Assembly: GCF_002252525.1 (NCBI RefSeq) | Contig: NZ_NNRM01000046.1 | Coordinates: 1-64,000 of the forward strand | Direction: 5' to 3' | DNA from: Brucella pseudogrignonensis | GTDB taxonomy: Bacteria; Pseudomonadota; Alphaproteobacteria; Rhizobiales; Rhizobiaceae | DNA: 64,000 nt | Shown here: piece after piece, positions 17,666-25,898 of the stretch | How the letters are laid out: every line of letters starts with the position of its first letter | Position numbering within the stretch: the first letter of the stretch is position 1 | The notes under the pieces: model-generated | The model's input: the letters and a program-made list of their open reading frames with translations, nothing else | The model's database searches: none | What the model was told of the DNA's origin: nothing | Position numbers and translations under genes: made by a program

Positions 17666-19423
17666 TTACTCAGACTTTGCCTTGCCGAGCGCAAACGTGT
17701 CAGCAAGCACACGGTAAACATCGCTCTGTTCCATATAGCCGCGCAGACCCTCGGAACCTGGACCCGTTGCCTGAAGAACAACGTCATCGACCGCGTGAAC
17801 GCCGGTGTCATCTTCCTTAGGGATGTTGCCCTGAACGAAGACTGCGCCCGGAACATCCTTGTAAGCCTCATTGGCTACATATTCGCCCTTCTCGTTCTTA
17901 ACGGCTGGCACGAAGGCGCCATCCATTTTTGGACGGAAGGTTTCGTAATGATCCGGGCCGTTATTGGCGGCGAGGAACAGACGACGCGAAACATCGATGC
18001 GATCCGGATAACCGTCGCCATTGGTGTCTTCGTAATTCGGGAAACCGGCGGCATCGTAAGTGCCAACCTTTTCGCGCATTTCATCGCCCGGCTTTTCATC
18101 ATCGACTGTACCAATGATGGCAACGCCATGGGTATGATCGCCGGTGACGATAATCATCGTGTCCGGGTTCTTTTCGGCAAATTCGCGGGCAACGCCAACG
18201 GCCTTGTCGAACTCGATGGTTTCGACCAGCGCGCGATCCCAATCAAGCGGATGGCTCATCTTATCAACCGATGCGCCTTCAACCATCAGGAAGAAGCCTT
18301 CCGGATTCTTGGAGAGCTTTTCGAGTGCGGTCTTGGTCATTTCCACCAGACCTGGCTGGTTCGGGAACTTGTCAACCGTGCCTTTCTTGAGGAACTCACG
18401 ATCAAGCGTCACATCGAGGTTGCCGGTATGGAAAAGACCGAGCAGCTTGTCCTGATTGGACTCACCCGATGCAGCAAGCTCGTCCTTGCTTGTGACCAGC
18501 GCATATCCGGCATCCTTGAACAGCTGGATATAATCCTTGTCGTCCTTGCGCTTGGAACCCGGAACGTCCTTGGCGAGGAAGTAAGCAGAACCGCCACCAA
18601 GAATAACGTCAGGCTTCACGTCATACATCATGCCGACAATATCAGCCTTGTCGGAACGCTTGCGCGTATGTGCGACCAGCGCGGCTGGTGTCGCGTCCTG
18701 AAGTTCGGATGTCGAAACAATGCCGATGGACTTCTTGGTTTCACGACGCATTGCTTCTGCAATGGTTTCAACCTTCGGGTCGTCCTGGCTGTCAGGTGTA
18801 CGATCGGCATAAACGCCAAGTGCATTCACGCGTGACTTATGACCCGTCATATAAGCCGACATGGTGTTGGCACTGTCGGTCGCAATCGAATGGGTCGACG
18901 ACGTGCCGATGAAAGCAACAGGTGGAATATCATCCATGTTGAGGCGGCCATTGGCCTTACCCTCAGTCATGCCCTTCGACATGATGCGCGCGCCGGTGCG
19001 GTGCGCAACCGAAAGACCGTCAGCGATCAGGAAGATGATGTTCTTGGCTTTGGCTTCATTGCCGGTCGCATAGACATCCCAATTGACAGACTTGGTTTCG
19101 TCGCCAGCAGAAACTTCAACCTTGTAATCGCCAGCCTTGCCGATTTTCAGGCCGCGCAGAATAAGAGCAGAGCCCAGAACCTTATCTTCTGCGCCCTTTT
19201 CTTCAGCGGTAAACTCGGCTTTGCTGCCAAATACAGCTTCATAGTCCTGTCCATTGACGGTGACTTTCACGTCCTCTGGCTTAACGACCTTATCGAACTC
19301 AACCTTGAAATCGAATGGCGAATTGACAAGGATTGTCGCCCGGTCAATCGGATAGACGGTTGCAGCACCAGCCGCAGTCGTCAGCATGGTTGCTGAGGCG
19401 AGAGCAAGAAGCAGTTTGCGCAT
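17666..19423 (-). CDS. PhoA-family alkaline phosphatase
   Basis: The protein has 585 residues with a Sec signal (ending near TTAAGA) and an extra N-terminal beta domain (about 22-120) before the catalytic domain. Catalytic-domain motifs are FLIADG (Asp135, metal ligand), ATDSANT (Ser184, phosphorylated nucleophile) and VTGDHTHG for late metal ligands. These hydrolases release phosphate from monoesters in the periplasm. The start at 19423 is set by the signal peptide; the frame is open further upstream without a credible start. A Pho-box-like sequence lies 52-69 bp upstream, so PhoB control is likely. The Tat/ABC genes follow on the same strand after 61 bp and may be co-transcribed. Confidence 0.9.
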   Translation of the reverse strand: MRKLLLALASATMLTTAAGAATVYPIDRATILVNSPFDFKVEFDKVVKPEDVKVTVNGQDYEAVFGSKAEFTAEEKGAEDKVLGSALILRGLKIGKAGDYKVEVSAGDETKSVNWDVYATGNEAKAKNIIFLIADGLSVAHRTGARIMSKGMTEGKANGRLNMDDIPPVAFIGTSSTHSIATDSANTMSAYMTGHKSRVNALGVYADRTPDSQDDPKVETIAEAMRRETKKSIGIVSTSELQDATPAALVAHTRKRSDKADIVGMMYDVKPDVILGGGSAYFLAKDVPGSKRKDDKDYIQLFKDAGYALVTSKDELAASGESNQDKLLGLFHTGNLDVTLDREFLKKGTVDKFPNQPGLVEMTKTALEKLSKNPEGFFLMVEGASVDKMSHPLDWDRALVETIEFDKAVGVAREFAEKNPDTMIIVTGDHTHGVAIIGTVDDEKPGDEMREKVGTYDAAGFPNYEDTNGDGYPDRIDVSRRLFLAANNGPDHYETFRPKMDGAFVPAVKNEKGEYVANEAYKDVPGAVFVQGNIPKEDDTGVHAVDDVVLQATGPGSEGLRGYMEQSDVYRVLADTFALGKAKSE

Positions 19424-19474
19424 ATCAGAAATCCCCACTGTGTAATGCGTGTGAGGGTCAGATAAGAAAGCTAG

Positions 19475-19492
19475 ATGACACTGGTATAACAG
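19475..19492 (-). promoter_or_regulatory. Pho box (PhoB-binding site) of the alkaline phosphatase gene
   Basis: On the minus strand the sequence is CTGTTATACCAGTGTCAT. It matches 14 of 18 positions of the enterobacterial consensus (CTGTCAT-N4-CTGTCAT type) and sits 52-69 bp upstream of the start codon. Confidence 0.7.
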
Positions 19493-19694
19493 TTTGCCGA
19501 TTAATTGGTAAAACTTGCTTTGCCGGCTATTGAGAGGGCAACTCCCCTTTTGAACAAATAGTTTGCGGCTCACAAGAATAACTTATTCGATCCATCTCAT
19601 TGTTTATAAATAATAATTTTCCAAAAAATCTGGTATTCATGCAGGTGTAAAAAACTTGAGCTAATTGTCTGCGGATCAATCAGACAGGTGACAT

Positions 19695-20774
19695 ATGATA
19701 CGCAAAACGCTCTCGATCATTCCATTGACCGCACTTATGCTCAGCACAGCCCTGCCTGTCTTTGCGCAAGACAAAGTGCCCGCTTTGGTCGGCGAGTTTG
19801 TTCTGCCTATCGGCCTGAAACTCAATGGCATTGAGTTTGGCGGCATTTCCGGCCTTGATTACGATCCGGCCCAAAATGTCTATTATGCGATTTCCGATGA
19901 CCGTTCAGAAAAGGCACCTGCCCGTTTCTACAAGCTTAAACTTGATATCGACGCATCCGGCATTCACGGGCTGGATATTCTGGAAACCAACACCCTGCTT
20001 GATGCCGAAGGAAAGCTTTTTGCAATCAAGGATGTCGATGCGGAAAGCATTCGCTTCAACCCTGAAAGCCAGACGCTTTACTGGTCCAGCGAAGGCGACC
20101 GCAAAGGCAAGCCTTCTGGTCGTGAAATGAAGCTCGATGGAAGCTTTGTTCGTGAATTCAAACTGCCGGAAGCCTATTTGCCAGATGAGAATAAAACGCG
20201 TGGCACGCGAAACAACCTGGCTTTTGAAAGTCTCGCCATCACAGCCGACGGCAAGACGCTGCTTGCAGGCACTGAAAATGCTCTGGCTCAGGATGGTGAG
20301 ATTGCCAGGTTTGATAAAGGCAGCAAGTCGCGCATCATCTCCTTCGATATCGCAACGGGCGAAGCAACCGCCGAGCATGTCTATGAAACTGATCCGGTTT
20401 TCGCAAAGGCAACGCTGCCACCTTTCTGGAACGACAATGGATTAAGCGAGTTCATGACGGATGGGCCGAATCTTCTCACTGTGGAGCGAAGCTACGCTCA
20501 CGGTGTGGGCAACCGGATCAGCATTTATCGCGCATCCTTCGAAGGTGCGACTGATGTGAACGGCAAATCATCGCTTGAGGGGATCGCAGCCACACCGATG
20601 AAGAAAGAACTCTTGCTGCGTCTTGATGAGGGAACGTTCGGCCTCGATATCGACAATATCGAATCCATCACATGGGGTCCGGAAATTGATGGTGCGAAAA
20701 CGCTGGTGATCGCGTCCGACAATAATTTCAATGCCGACCAGTTTACCCAGTTCGTCGTCATCAAGCTTCCATAG
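19695..20774 (+). CDS. Secreted phytase-like (esterase-like) protein
   Basis: This 359-residue protein has a Sec signal (MIRKTLSIIPLTAL, cleavage near VFAQD). The mature part is a beta-propeller-like phytase-like domain (Pfam phytase-like), with GGISGLDYDP near the N-terminus, DVDAESIRFNPES, and a terminal segment ending in a NNF-type motif. Characterised biochemistry for this family is scarce; 'esterase-like activity of phytase family' is the usual label. It is divergent from the alkaline phosphatase and precedes a second member of the family, which suggests a phosphate-scavenging role. Confidence 0.8.
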   Translation: MIRKTLSIIPLTALMLSTALPVFAQDKVPALVGEFVLPIGLKLNGIEFGGISGLDYDPAQNVYYAISDDRSEKAPARFYKLKLDIDASGIHGLDILETNTLLDAEGKLFAIKDVDAESIRFNPESQTLYWSSEGDRKGKPSGREMKLDGSFVREFKLPEAYLPDENKTRGTRNNLAFESLAITADGKTLLAGTENALAQDGEIARFDKGSKSRIISFDIATGEATAEHVYETDPVFAKATLPPFWNDNGLSEFMTDGPNLLTVERSYAHGVGNRISIYRASFEGATDVNGKSSLEGIAATPMKKELLLRLDEGTFGLDIDNIESITWGPEIDGAKTLVIASDNNFNADQFTQFVVIKLP

Positions 20775-20777
20775 CAG

Positions 20778-20795
20778 CTGTCATCAAACCTTAAT
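20778..20795 (+). promoter_or_regulatory. Possible Pho box upstream of the second phytase-like gene
   Basis: CTGTCAT followed by CAAA and CCTTAAT starts 4 bp after the preceding stop codon. The first half-site is perfect and the second matches 4 of 7 positions. Confidence 0.35.
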
Positions 20796-20827
20796 CGTGA
20801 TGATAATCACCCGTCACAGGGCCCCTT

Positions 20828-20870
20828 TAAGGACCATTGCGTTTGTTTTCGCAATTTAGGGGGTCCCTTA
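20828..20870 (+). promoter_or_regulatory. Hairpin enclosing the ribosome-binding site of the second phytase-like gene
   Basis: TAAGGACC (20828-20835) pairs with GGTCCCTTA (20862-20870, one bulged C), and inside it ATTGCG (20836-20841) pairs with CGCAAT (20850-20855). The right arm includes the Shine-Dalgarno region and the A of the ATG at 20870, so folding would hide the start site. Confidence 0.5.
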
Positions 20871-22225
20871 TGCGCCTTGGTTATCTTCTCGCTTCCATTG
20901 CCACGATTGCTATGACGTCTCCGGCCATGGCTGAAGAGACATTCACCGCTAAACTGGCAGGTCACGCCTATCTGCCAGCTCTGACGCTGATAACACCGCC
21001 TGCCGATGCACCCCGCGACGCCTGGGTTTCCGGCAAGTTCACCGGCAAGGCACGCAATGACAAGCCAATGAGCGTCATGGGCGATGTCGGCAAGGCCTAT
21101 GGCAGCCACACCACCGGCATCTCGCTTCCCTTCATCGGCCAGCCGGTACAGGGCATGTCAGGTTTCGCGATGAACCGCGCAGCCGATGGCAGCATTTTCA
21201 CACTGACCGACAACGGTTTTGGCACCAAGGCCAACAGCCCGGATGCACTGCTGTTCTTCCACCGCATGAAGCCTGATTTTGAAACCGGCAAGGTTGAGCG
21301 CGTGGAATCGGTATTTATGCGCGATCCCGACAAGAAAGTGCCGTTCCGCATCGCTTATGAAGGCACCGATGGCCGTTACCTGACGGGTGCGGATTTTGAC
21401 CCGGAAAGCATTCAGTATCTCAATGACGAGATCTGGATTGGTGATGAGTTTGGCCCTTACATCATTCGCGCTGGTCTCGATGGTCGCGTGAAAGCCGTCT
21501 ATCCAACCATGCTCGATGGTAAGCAGCTGACAGGACCGGATACACCGGGCATCGTCGTGCCAGCCGTTGCCGGCAAGGATTATCGCGTTCAGCGTTCGGG
21601 CGGTTATGAAGGCATGGCATTGCAGCCAAAGACCAACCAGCTCTGGGCCATGCTTGAAAAGCCGCTTTTTGACGACAGCGGCAAGCCGGAAGGCGATTTC
21701 CTGCGCGTCATCACTTTCGACACCGGCAAGGGCGAATGGACCGGTAATAGCTACCGTTTCCGTTTGGCTGAAGGCGCAACCGCTATCGGCGATTTCAACT
21801 TTATCGACGACACCCGTGCGCTGGTCATCGAGCGTGACAATGGCGAAGGCGATCCAAGCCTTGAATGCAAGACCGACGATCTTTCGGCCTGCTACCCGCT
21901 GCCAGCCAAGGTCAAGAACATCGTTCTCGTCGATACATCGAAGATCGACGCAGACGGCTACATCCATCGTATCGGTCATATCAATCTGATGGACATTCAG
22001 GACCCTGACAACAAGGCAATCCTGAAGACCGCAGCAGCACGCGACCTCAAGGGCAAGTTTACCTTCCCGTTCTTCACCATTGAAGACGTGATGCGCGTTG
22101 ACGATACGCATATCCTGATCGCCAATGACAATAACCTGCCATTCTCGGGCGGTCGCCAGATCGGCGAAGCTGCCAATAACGAGTTTATCCTGCTCGAAGT
22201 CGCAGATTTCCTAAACGCCAAGTAA
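20870..22225 (+). CDS. Secreted phytase-like (esterase-like) protein, second copy
   Basis: The 451-residue protein starts at the ATG at 20870, preceded by AGGGGG, and has a Sec signal (LASIATIAMTSPAMA). The mature part belongs to the same phytase-like family as the upstream gene, with GMSGFAMNRAADGSIFTLTDNG near the start of the domain, DFDPESIQYL, and a C-terminal IANDNNLPFSGGR motif. It is longer than the upstream paralog, with an additional N-terminal segment of about 60 residues. Proximity to the alkaline phosphatase and the Pho-box-like site suggests phosphate-starvation expression. A stable hairpin over the start codon may add translational control. A strong hairpin terminator follows. 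Confidence 0.8.
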   Translation: MRLGYLLASIATIAMTSPAMAEETFTAKLAGHAYLPALTLITPPADAPRDAWVSGKFTGKARNDKPMSVMGDVGKAYGSHTTGISLPFIGQPVQGMSGFAMNRAADGSIFTLTDNGFGTKANSPDALLFFHRMKPDFETGKVERVESVFMRDPDKKVPFRIAYEGTDGRYLTGADFDPESIQYLNDEIWIGDEFGPYIIRAGLDGRVKAVYPTMLDGKQLTGPDTPGIVVPAVAGKDYRVQRSGGYEGMALQPKTNQLWAMLEKPLFDDSGKPEGDFLRVITFDTGKGEWTGNSYRFRLAEGATAIGDFNFIDDTRALVIERDNGEGDPSLECKTDDLSACYPLPAKVKNIVLVDTSKIDADGYIHRIGHINLMDIQDPDNKAILKTAAARDLKGKFTFPFFTIEDVMRVDDTHILIANDNNLPFSGGRQIGEAANNEFILLEVADFLNAK

Positions 22226-22244
22226 GTCTCGTTCTGAATCACTG

Positions 22245-22271
22245 GCGGGCACTGCATATTGCAGTGCCCGC
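22245..22271 (+). terminator. Strong hairpin after the phytase-like pair
   Basis: A perfect 12-bp stem GCGGGCACTGCA/TGCAGTGCCCGC has a 3-nt loop. It lacks a good T-run (TTGCG follows), so it may be an imperfect terminator or a stabilising 3' hairpin. Confidence 0.6.
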
Positions 22272-22342
22272 TTGCGCATTCTGCAAAATAAAGACATTGC
22301 TCAGCTCCATAGTCGGCAGACAGCGAAGAGCAGAGAAGCAGA

Positions 22343-22837
22343 ATGACCGTTAGAGAGATCGTCAAATTTCCGGATGCAGCTTTGCGTGCAGCAGCAGCAC
22401 CTGTCACCGTCTTTGATAATGATCTGCGTCTTCTCGCACAGGATCTGCTCGACACGCTGCGCGCAGCACCCGGCATCGGCATCACAGCTCCGCATATCGG
22501 CGTTCTGACGCGTGTTGTGGTGCTTGAGCTTTCCGGCCCCGGCAGCGCCAAGACCTATATCAATCCTGAAATCACCTGGGCTTCCGATGAGAAAATCCGT
22601 CATCAGGAAGGGAGCGTCTCCATACCAGGAGTGGTGGACGATGTTGAAAGACATGCCCGCATTCATCTGCATTATCAGGATATCGATGGCAAGGAGCTGA
22701 CTGAAGAATCCGATGGCCTGCTCTCTGTGTGCCATCAACACGAGATTGACCAGCTCGACGGCATTTTCTGGCTTCAGCGCCTTTCAAAACTCAAGCGCGA
22801 TCGCCTTATCAAGCGCTATCAAAAGCTTTTAAAGTAA
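22343..22837 (+). CDS. Peptide-deformylase-like protein lacking metal ligands
   Basis: The 164-residue protein aligns by eye with peptide deformylase along its length. The three catalytic motifs are altered: motif 1 is GIGITAPHIG (residues 44-53; the family has Gln where His51 stands), motif 2 is EGSVS (Ser91 replaces the metal-binding Cys of EGCLS), and motif 3 is HEIDQ (Gln137 replaces the second His of HExxH). Two of three metal ligands are therefore missing, and deformylase activity is unlikely. The reading frame is intact, which argues for a retained non-catalytic role, or a different one. It stands alone between a terminator and a gene-poor stretch. Confidence 0.8.
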   Translation: MTVREIVKFPDAALRAAAAPVTVFDNDLRLLAQDLLDTLRAAPGIGITAPHIGVLTRVVVLELSGPGSAKTYINPEITWASDEKIRHQEGSVSIPGVVDDVERHARIHLHYQDIDGKELTEESDGLLSVCHQHEIDQLDGIFWLQRLSKLKRDRLIKRYQKLLK

Positions 22838-23016
22838 AAACGAAAATCAGCAATTCAGCGAAAGTTTTCGCAGTCGTCTGGCCGGAATAGATGCAGTTCC
22901 CCAATCTGAAACGCTGATCCGGAACACGAGAGCGTGTTGCGGTTGATTGTATCCGCTGCGCTCGCTCTATCTCTTTGTTCTTGTGCATGTCGTTATCGGT
23001 TCGTAGCGAGATTAAG

Positions 23017-23039
23017 AAATCAGTCCAGTGGACTGATTT
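23017..23039. repeat. Perfect intergenic palindrome
   Basis: AAATCAGTCC and GGACTGATTT form a 10-bp stem with a 3-nt loop, in the gap between the deformylase-like and small secreted protein genes. It resembles dispersed palindromes I recall from Brucellaceae intergenic regions; copy number cannot be assessed in this window. Confidence 0.5.
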
Positions 23040-23102
23040 CTCCGCGCAGGCGGTTCCCATTTTTCAGCGAGCCTGTTGCTCGCGCCGATATCTCAGGCAG
23101 CC

Positions 23103-23483
23103 TTAGCCACCTGGCTGGCAGTTCATATTGGTGAATGCTGTGAGCTCGTTCTTGTTCTCACTGAAGCCGAAAGCTTTGACGGTGAGCTTGCCAATCATCG
23201 TATCGTTGCACAGCATGATTGAGGTCGGCTTTTTACCTGCAAGCGTCATATCGCAAATACCACCGAAGCTTTCATTTCCGTTATCGTTCTGCGTTCCGAT
23301 TAAGAGATCGCATTTCAGCTTTGCGGCAATACCCAGCTGGGTCAGATCTTTCGCAAATTCATCGCTGCGTTCTGATATCTCTTTTGCATCAGTGATATCG
23401 CGCACATTTATTGTTTCGGCAGCCACTGGCGCAGTCAAGAAAATCAAACCGGCAGTCATTAAGCTCGCCAATCGGAAATACAT
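23103..23483 (-). CDS. Small secreted protein of unknown function
   Basis: The 126-residue protein has a Sec signal (MYFRLASLMTAGLIFL, cleavage near VAAET). The start at 23483 is supported by AGGAGA 8 nt upstream; the longer open frame has no signal peptide. The mature part carries four cysteines (Cys58, 77, 92, 122), which could form two periplasmic disulfides. I do not recognise the family. It is isolated, with non-coding DNA on both sides. Confidence 0.65.
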   Translation of the reverse strand: MYFRLASLMTAGLIFLTAPVAAETINVRDITDAKEISERSDEFAKDLTQLGIAAKLKCDLLIGTQNDNGNESFGGICDMTLAGKKPTSIMLCNDTMIGKLTVKAFGFSENKNELTAFTNMNCQPGG

Positions 23484-24433
23484 GTTTTCGTCTCCTAAGC
23501 TGTAATCAGAACTGAATTCGCAGAACAGTTTATCAATACAATCACTTTGCCCGCGTCCAGCCCCTATATGAATTATGGTGAACCCATCGGGCAAGGTTAT
23601 ATCTCATCAGCACTTACCCAAGCTTGCGGTAAGCAGGAAGCCACCAGCTGTTGCAAAGGACAAGATACGGTTTTTCGTTCCGTTACGCCTACGAAACGGA
23701 ACATTTGACCAGCGCTCTATCTGTTTGAAAAAGATGGCACTATGTCGATTTAATAAACCTAAAGGAGACTATTGTTTAGCGACTCTGATGGTCGCGGTAG
23801 AGGTCTTTTTCCTCTTCCGGATGAGTGATGGAGTATCTGAATCAGCACGTCCTCACTGTTAGGCACTATAGGGCGATTTAGTTAAGAATGTCTACGTCTA
23901 ACCGCAGAAAAGCGCTCAATCCCGATTTCAACCGCTTAATCATCAGGCAGCCGTTTCACGACTGACTACCTCTGCCTTAAGCCTTCCCGATCCGCCCGGC
24001 AGAAATAGAGCCGCACCGTAATGTTTGCCGAGCACACAAAACGTTTGCTTTCCATATAATGTCTCAAGATCAAGTCTGTCCCACTCCTAACCGTCGGCAA
24101 GGCACAGCACTCGCTTTTAAAGCTGAGCTTTCAGAAGCGATTGCAGATCTGAGAGACAGCTGATCTCGGCGCAGCTTGAGAGCGGAACCAGTCGTTCAAG
24201 AAACTCTGAAACGCGCAACGTCCATATCTTATCAAATCAAATGATGTCTGTCGGCCAGCTTTGTGAATCTACCCCGCTCTCCGACACGCGAGCGACCAGC
24301 GCACCGGATCAGCCAATATGAGGTTTTACTGCCAGGGAGATAGAAGACCGATTCTCCCACAAGTATTGTTACTCTCTTCAGCAATCTTGCTTGAATGCGA
24401 GAGGGAATCTCATAATTTCAGACCACAAGCCTG
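23484..24433. other. Gene-poor region left of repABC
   Basis: About 950 bp contain no gene I can support. Part of it (23730-23862) may be a decayed transposase end. Several short frames are broken by stops, with a look of decayed coding sequence (for example around 24100-24240), but none is identifiable. Confidence 0.5.
23730..23862 (+). pseudogene. Possible 3' remnant of an IS5-type transposase
   Basis: The translation LCRFNKPKGDYCLATLMVAV resembles the C-terminal (I)ATR(F/Y)-K----YLA-L signature of IS5-family transposases, with a few substitutions. No inverted repeat or upstream catalytic domain is visible. The call rests on a short recalled motif only. Confidence 0.22.
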
Positions 24434-24578
24434 AATAGACTGCCGTCTATTATCCTTAATTCTCTTTATATTCAGGCAGATAGGATGTTTTCGATTCGTC
24501 TGGACTATGATTCAGGACAGGCAAACCTGGGGCGCTAACCATTTGTTAATATACGCCCCTTGCAGCAAAATAAGAATC
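24265..24578. other. Cluster of GANTC sites upstream of repA
   Basis: Six GANTC sites lie at 24265, 24350, 24405, 24493, 24509 and 24574. About one per 256 bp is expected at random. GANTC is the target of the cell-cycle methyltransferase CcrM in Alphaproteobacteria. Confidence 0.6.
24434..24451. promoter_or_regulatory. Candidate parS (RepB/RepA-binding) palindrome left of repA
   Basis: AATAGAC-TGCC-GTCTATT has 7-bp inverted arms. The core TAGAC-N4-GTCTA recurs at the end of repA (25832-25845) with the centre in reverse complement. Confidence 0.5.
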
Positions 24579-24589
24579 GGACATAATGA
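24560..24589 (+). promoter_or_regulatory. Candidate repA promoter
   Basis: TTGCAG (24560-24565) and TAATGA (24584-24589) are spaced by 18 nt, about 50 bp before the repA start. A GAATC site sits in the spacer. Just downstream, GACGGTATT occurs twice (24588-24596 and 24599-24607) in 11-bp phase; it shares TAGACGG with the candidate parS and could be a RepA/RepB operator for autoregulation. Confidence 0.4.
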
Positions 24590-24640
24590 CGGTATTTAGA
24601 CGGTATTAGTTCCAGTGCCGTCACTAGGGATCCCAAGTCT

Positions 24641-25834
24641 ATGAATATCGCAAATAAAGCAGAGCAAGTGTCGTTCGACGACATGATATTGACGCAAGGG
24701 CGAGAGATCTCGCGCAAGCTCAATCTGCTGCGTCATGAAAACTTCCCGCCAGATGCGCGCAAGAACTTGCGTCAGTTTTCCATGGCCGAAGCTGCTTACT
24801 TCCTTGGTGTATCTCCGAGCAATCTCAAGAAGCTTCATCTGGAAGGCAAGGGCGTTGAGCCGATCATCCTTTCGGGTGGACGTCGCGCTTATACAATCGA
24901 ACAGCTGCAGGAACTGCGCCAGTGGCTCGATCAGAACGGTCGTGCTGAAGTGAAGCGCTATGTTCCACATCGCCGTGGCAATGATAAATTGCAGGTTATC
25001 GGCGTTGTGAATTTCAAAGGCGGTTCCGGCAAGACGACGACTGCCGCACATTTGGCGCAGCATCTCGCCCTCACCGGCCATCGCGTGCTTGCCATCGATC
25101 TCGATCCTCAGGCGTCACTGTCAGCTCTGCACGGTATTCAGCCTGAGCTTGATGAATTTCCATCGCTCTATGAAGCTGTTCGCTATGACGAACAACGCAA
25201 GTCGATCCGCGAAATCATTCGCAAGACCAATTTCCCTGGTCTCGACATCATCCCAGCAATGCTGGAGCTGCAGGAATATGAATATGACACACCGCTTGCA
25301 ATGCAGAATGGTGGCGAAGGCAAAACCTTCTGGAACCGCATTGCGGTTGCTCTTGCTGAGGTGGATGCCGATTATGATGTTGTCGTCATTGATTGCCCGC
25401 CGCAGCTTGGCTATCTGACGCTGACCGCTCTCTCGGCCGCCACATCGGTTCTCATCACGGTTCATCCGCAGATGCTCGATCTTATGTCGATGTCGCAGTT
25501 CCTGCTTATGCTGGGCGATATTCTCAAGACAGTTCGTCAGGCTGGTGGCGCAGTTCAGCTCGATTGGTTCCGCTATCTGATCACGCGCTACGAACCGACC
25601 GATGTTCCTCAGGCGCAGATGGTTGGCTTCATGCAAAGCATGTTGGCATCGCACATGCTCAAACATCAGATGCTGAAATCAACCGCCATATCGGATGCGG
25701 GTCTTACCAAGCAGACACTGTATGAAGTTGAGCGCTCTTCCATGAACCGCGGAACTTATGATCGCGCTATGGAAGCCTTGGAAGGCGTTAATTCGGAAAT
25801 TCGTGGGCTTATTCATGAGGCCTGGGGTCGATAG
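24641..25834 (+). CDS. repA: Replicon partitioning protein RepA (ParA family)
   Basis: The 397-residue protein has an N-terminal helix-turn-helix region (about 45-100; AAYFLGVSPSNLKKLHLEGK). The ParA ATPase follows, with deviant Walker A FKGGSGKTTT (Lys126-Lys131) and Walker B VVIDCPPQLGYLT. RepA segregates the replicon with RepB and represses the repABC operon. The length and the N-terminal DNA-binding extension are standard for repABC systems. It is first in the operon; its stop codon lies inside a candidate parS shared with the repA-repB gap. Confidence 0.96.
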   Translation: MNIANKAEQVSFDDMILTQGREISRKLNLLRHENFPPDARKNLRQFSMAEAAYFLGVSPSNLKKLHLEGKGVEPIILSGGRRAYTIEQLQELRQWLDQNGRAEVKRYVPHRRGNDKLQVIGVVNFKGGSGKTTTAAHLAQHLALTGHRVLAIDLDPQASLSALHGIQPELDEFPSLYEAVRYDEQRKSIREIIRKTNFPGLDIIPAMLELQEYEYDTPLAMQNGGEGKTFWNRIAVALAEVDADYDVVVIDCPPQLGYLTLTALSAATSVLITVHPQMLDLMSMSQFLLMLGDILKTVRQAGGAVQLDWFRYLITRYEPTDVPQAQMVGFMQSMLASHMLKHQMLKSTAISDAGLTKQTLYEVERSSMNRGTYDRAMEALEGVNSEIRGLIHEAWGR

Positions 25835-25845
25835 ACGGCAGTCTA
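25832..25845. promoter_or_regulatory. Candidate parS in the repA-repB junction
   Basis: TAGAC-GGCA-GTCTA overlaps the repA stop codon and has the same arms as the site at 24434-24451. Some repABC plasmids, such as octopine-type Ti plasmids, carry parS between repA and repB, so the location is credible. Confidence 0.45.
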
Positions 25846-25898
25846 ATTCGGAAAATATGGAATAAAATCAGGCTTATGACTGGTTTAAGGATAAGATA

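Noticed and set aside
17605-17871. N-terminal extension of the Tat-exported protein gene
   Set aside because: The extension overlaps the phosphatase 3' end, is basic and unlike a signal, and the internal ATG has both AGGAGG and a Tat signal.
17624-18835. A 403-codon plus-strand frame opposite the alkaline phosphatase gene
   Set aside because: It is a shadow; the phosphatase motifs on the minus strand are intact and explain the open frame.
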